From positions 229,350-242,248 of the forward strand of contig MU646402.1 in NCBI GenBank assembly GCA_026770585.1: a stretch of 12,899 nt of DNA, given 5' to 3'. A model generated the notes under the pieces. It did not search any database. It worked only from the letters and a program-made list of their open reading frames with translations, and was not told the origin of the DNA. Each line of letters opens with the position of its first letter. Positions within the stretch are counted from its first letter, which is position 1. This DNA comes from Baffinella frigidus (lineage: Eukaryota > Cryptophyceae > Cryptomonadales > Baffinellaceae). Both the position numbers and the translations under genes were made by a program. This document shows, piece after piece, positions 12,708 through 12,899 of this stretch.

Positions 12708-12806
12708 GAGACGTTCACCAACGGCAAGCCCAACTACGACTTCGGGCACGGTGACGGTACGACTTCGGGCCCGTCACCGTGCCCGACGGCTTCGTCCTCG
12801 TCCTCG
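12708..12806 (+). pseudogene. Partial exon 7 copy c with internal inverted insertion
   Basis: Repeats exon 7 from GAGACGTTCACC to GTCCTCGTCCTCG but with a 23-bp insertion in the middle. The insertion makes GGGCACGGTGACGG (12744-12757) and CCGTCACCGTGCCC (12771-12784) a perfect inverted pair and duplicates TACGACTTCGGG. 23 bp is not a multiple of three, so the frame is lost. The following GGTACTTG resembles a donor. Confidence 0.8.
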
Positions 12807-12861
12807 GTACTTGTCTGTCCTTTCTTTCTTTGTCCTCGGTACGTCCACTTGGGGCCCCAAG

Positions 12862-12899
<38 letters not shown>
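12862..12899. repeat. Poly-C run at the window edge
   Basis: 38 consecutive C bases at the very end, directly after GGGGCCCCAAG. Such a run at an edge may be a true homopolymer that stopped assembly, or a sequencing artefact. The peptidase gene must continue past it. Confidence 0.9.

Overview
The window looks like nuclear DNA of a eukaryotic alga. Its genes are split by GT-AG introns, telomere-like CCCTAAA/TTTGGGG tracts occur at the left end and inside an intron, and the main gene encodes an N-terminus typical of proteins sent to a complex red-type plastid: a signal peptide, then a Phe right after an A-X-A cleavage site, then a transit-like segment. Dinoflagellate, haptophyte, cryptophyte and stramenopile all fit, and I cannot choose between them from the sequence.

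Layout: 1-1460 is degenerate telomere-like repeat that switches orientation near 240-270. 1461-4245 is repeat-rich intergenic DNA with several short inverted-repeat elements, a foldback, and a truncated copy of the promoter and exon 1 of the main gene. 4246-5583 (minus strand) is a two-exon gene for an unrecognised secreted or membrane protein: signal peptide, Ala/Pro/Glu repeat region, one C-terminal transmembrane helix. 5620-6111 is the divergent promoter region. 6112-12587 (plus strand) holds seven exons of a type I signal peptidase of the thylakoidal processing peptidase type. Its last conserved box lies beyond the right edge, which ends in a poly-C run.

The most unusual feature is the architecture of the peptidase gene. 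Exons 1 and 3-7 each have one or more partial, mutated copies nearby, and most lie inside the introns. The copies of the exon with the catalytic lysine have Lys changed to Gln or Glu. Three introns also contain repeated copies of their own 3' splice-site region. Two families of about 100-bp terminal-inverted-repeat elements have inserted into duplicated DNA, so the related uninterrupted copy shows the empty site. Telomere-like repeats of opposite strand sense flank the exon carrying the catalytic serine.

The two genes share a divergent upstream region and both encode proteins entering the secretory pathway. A functional link between them is not shown. The exon model was assembled by eye from reading frame, protein-family match and splice signals; transcript data would be needed to settle it.
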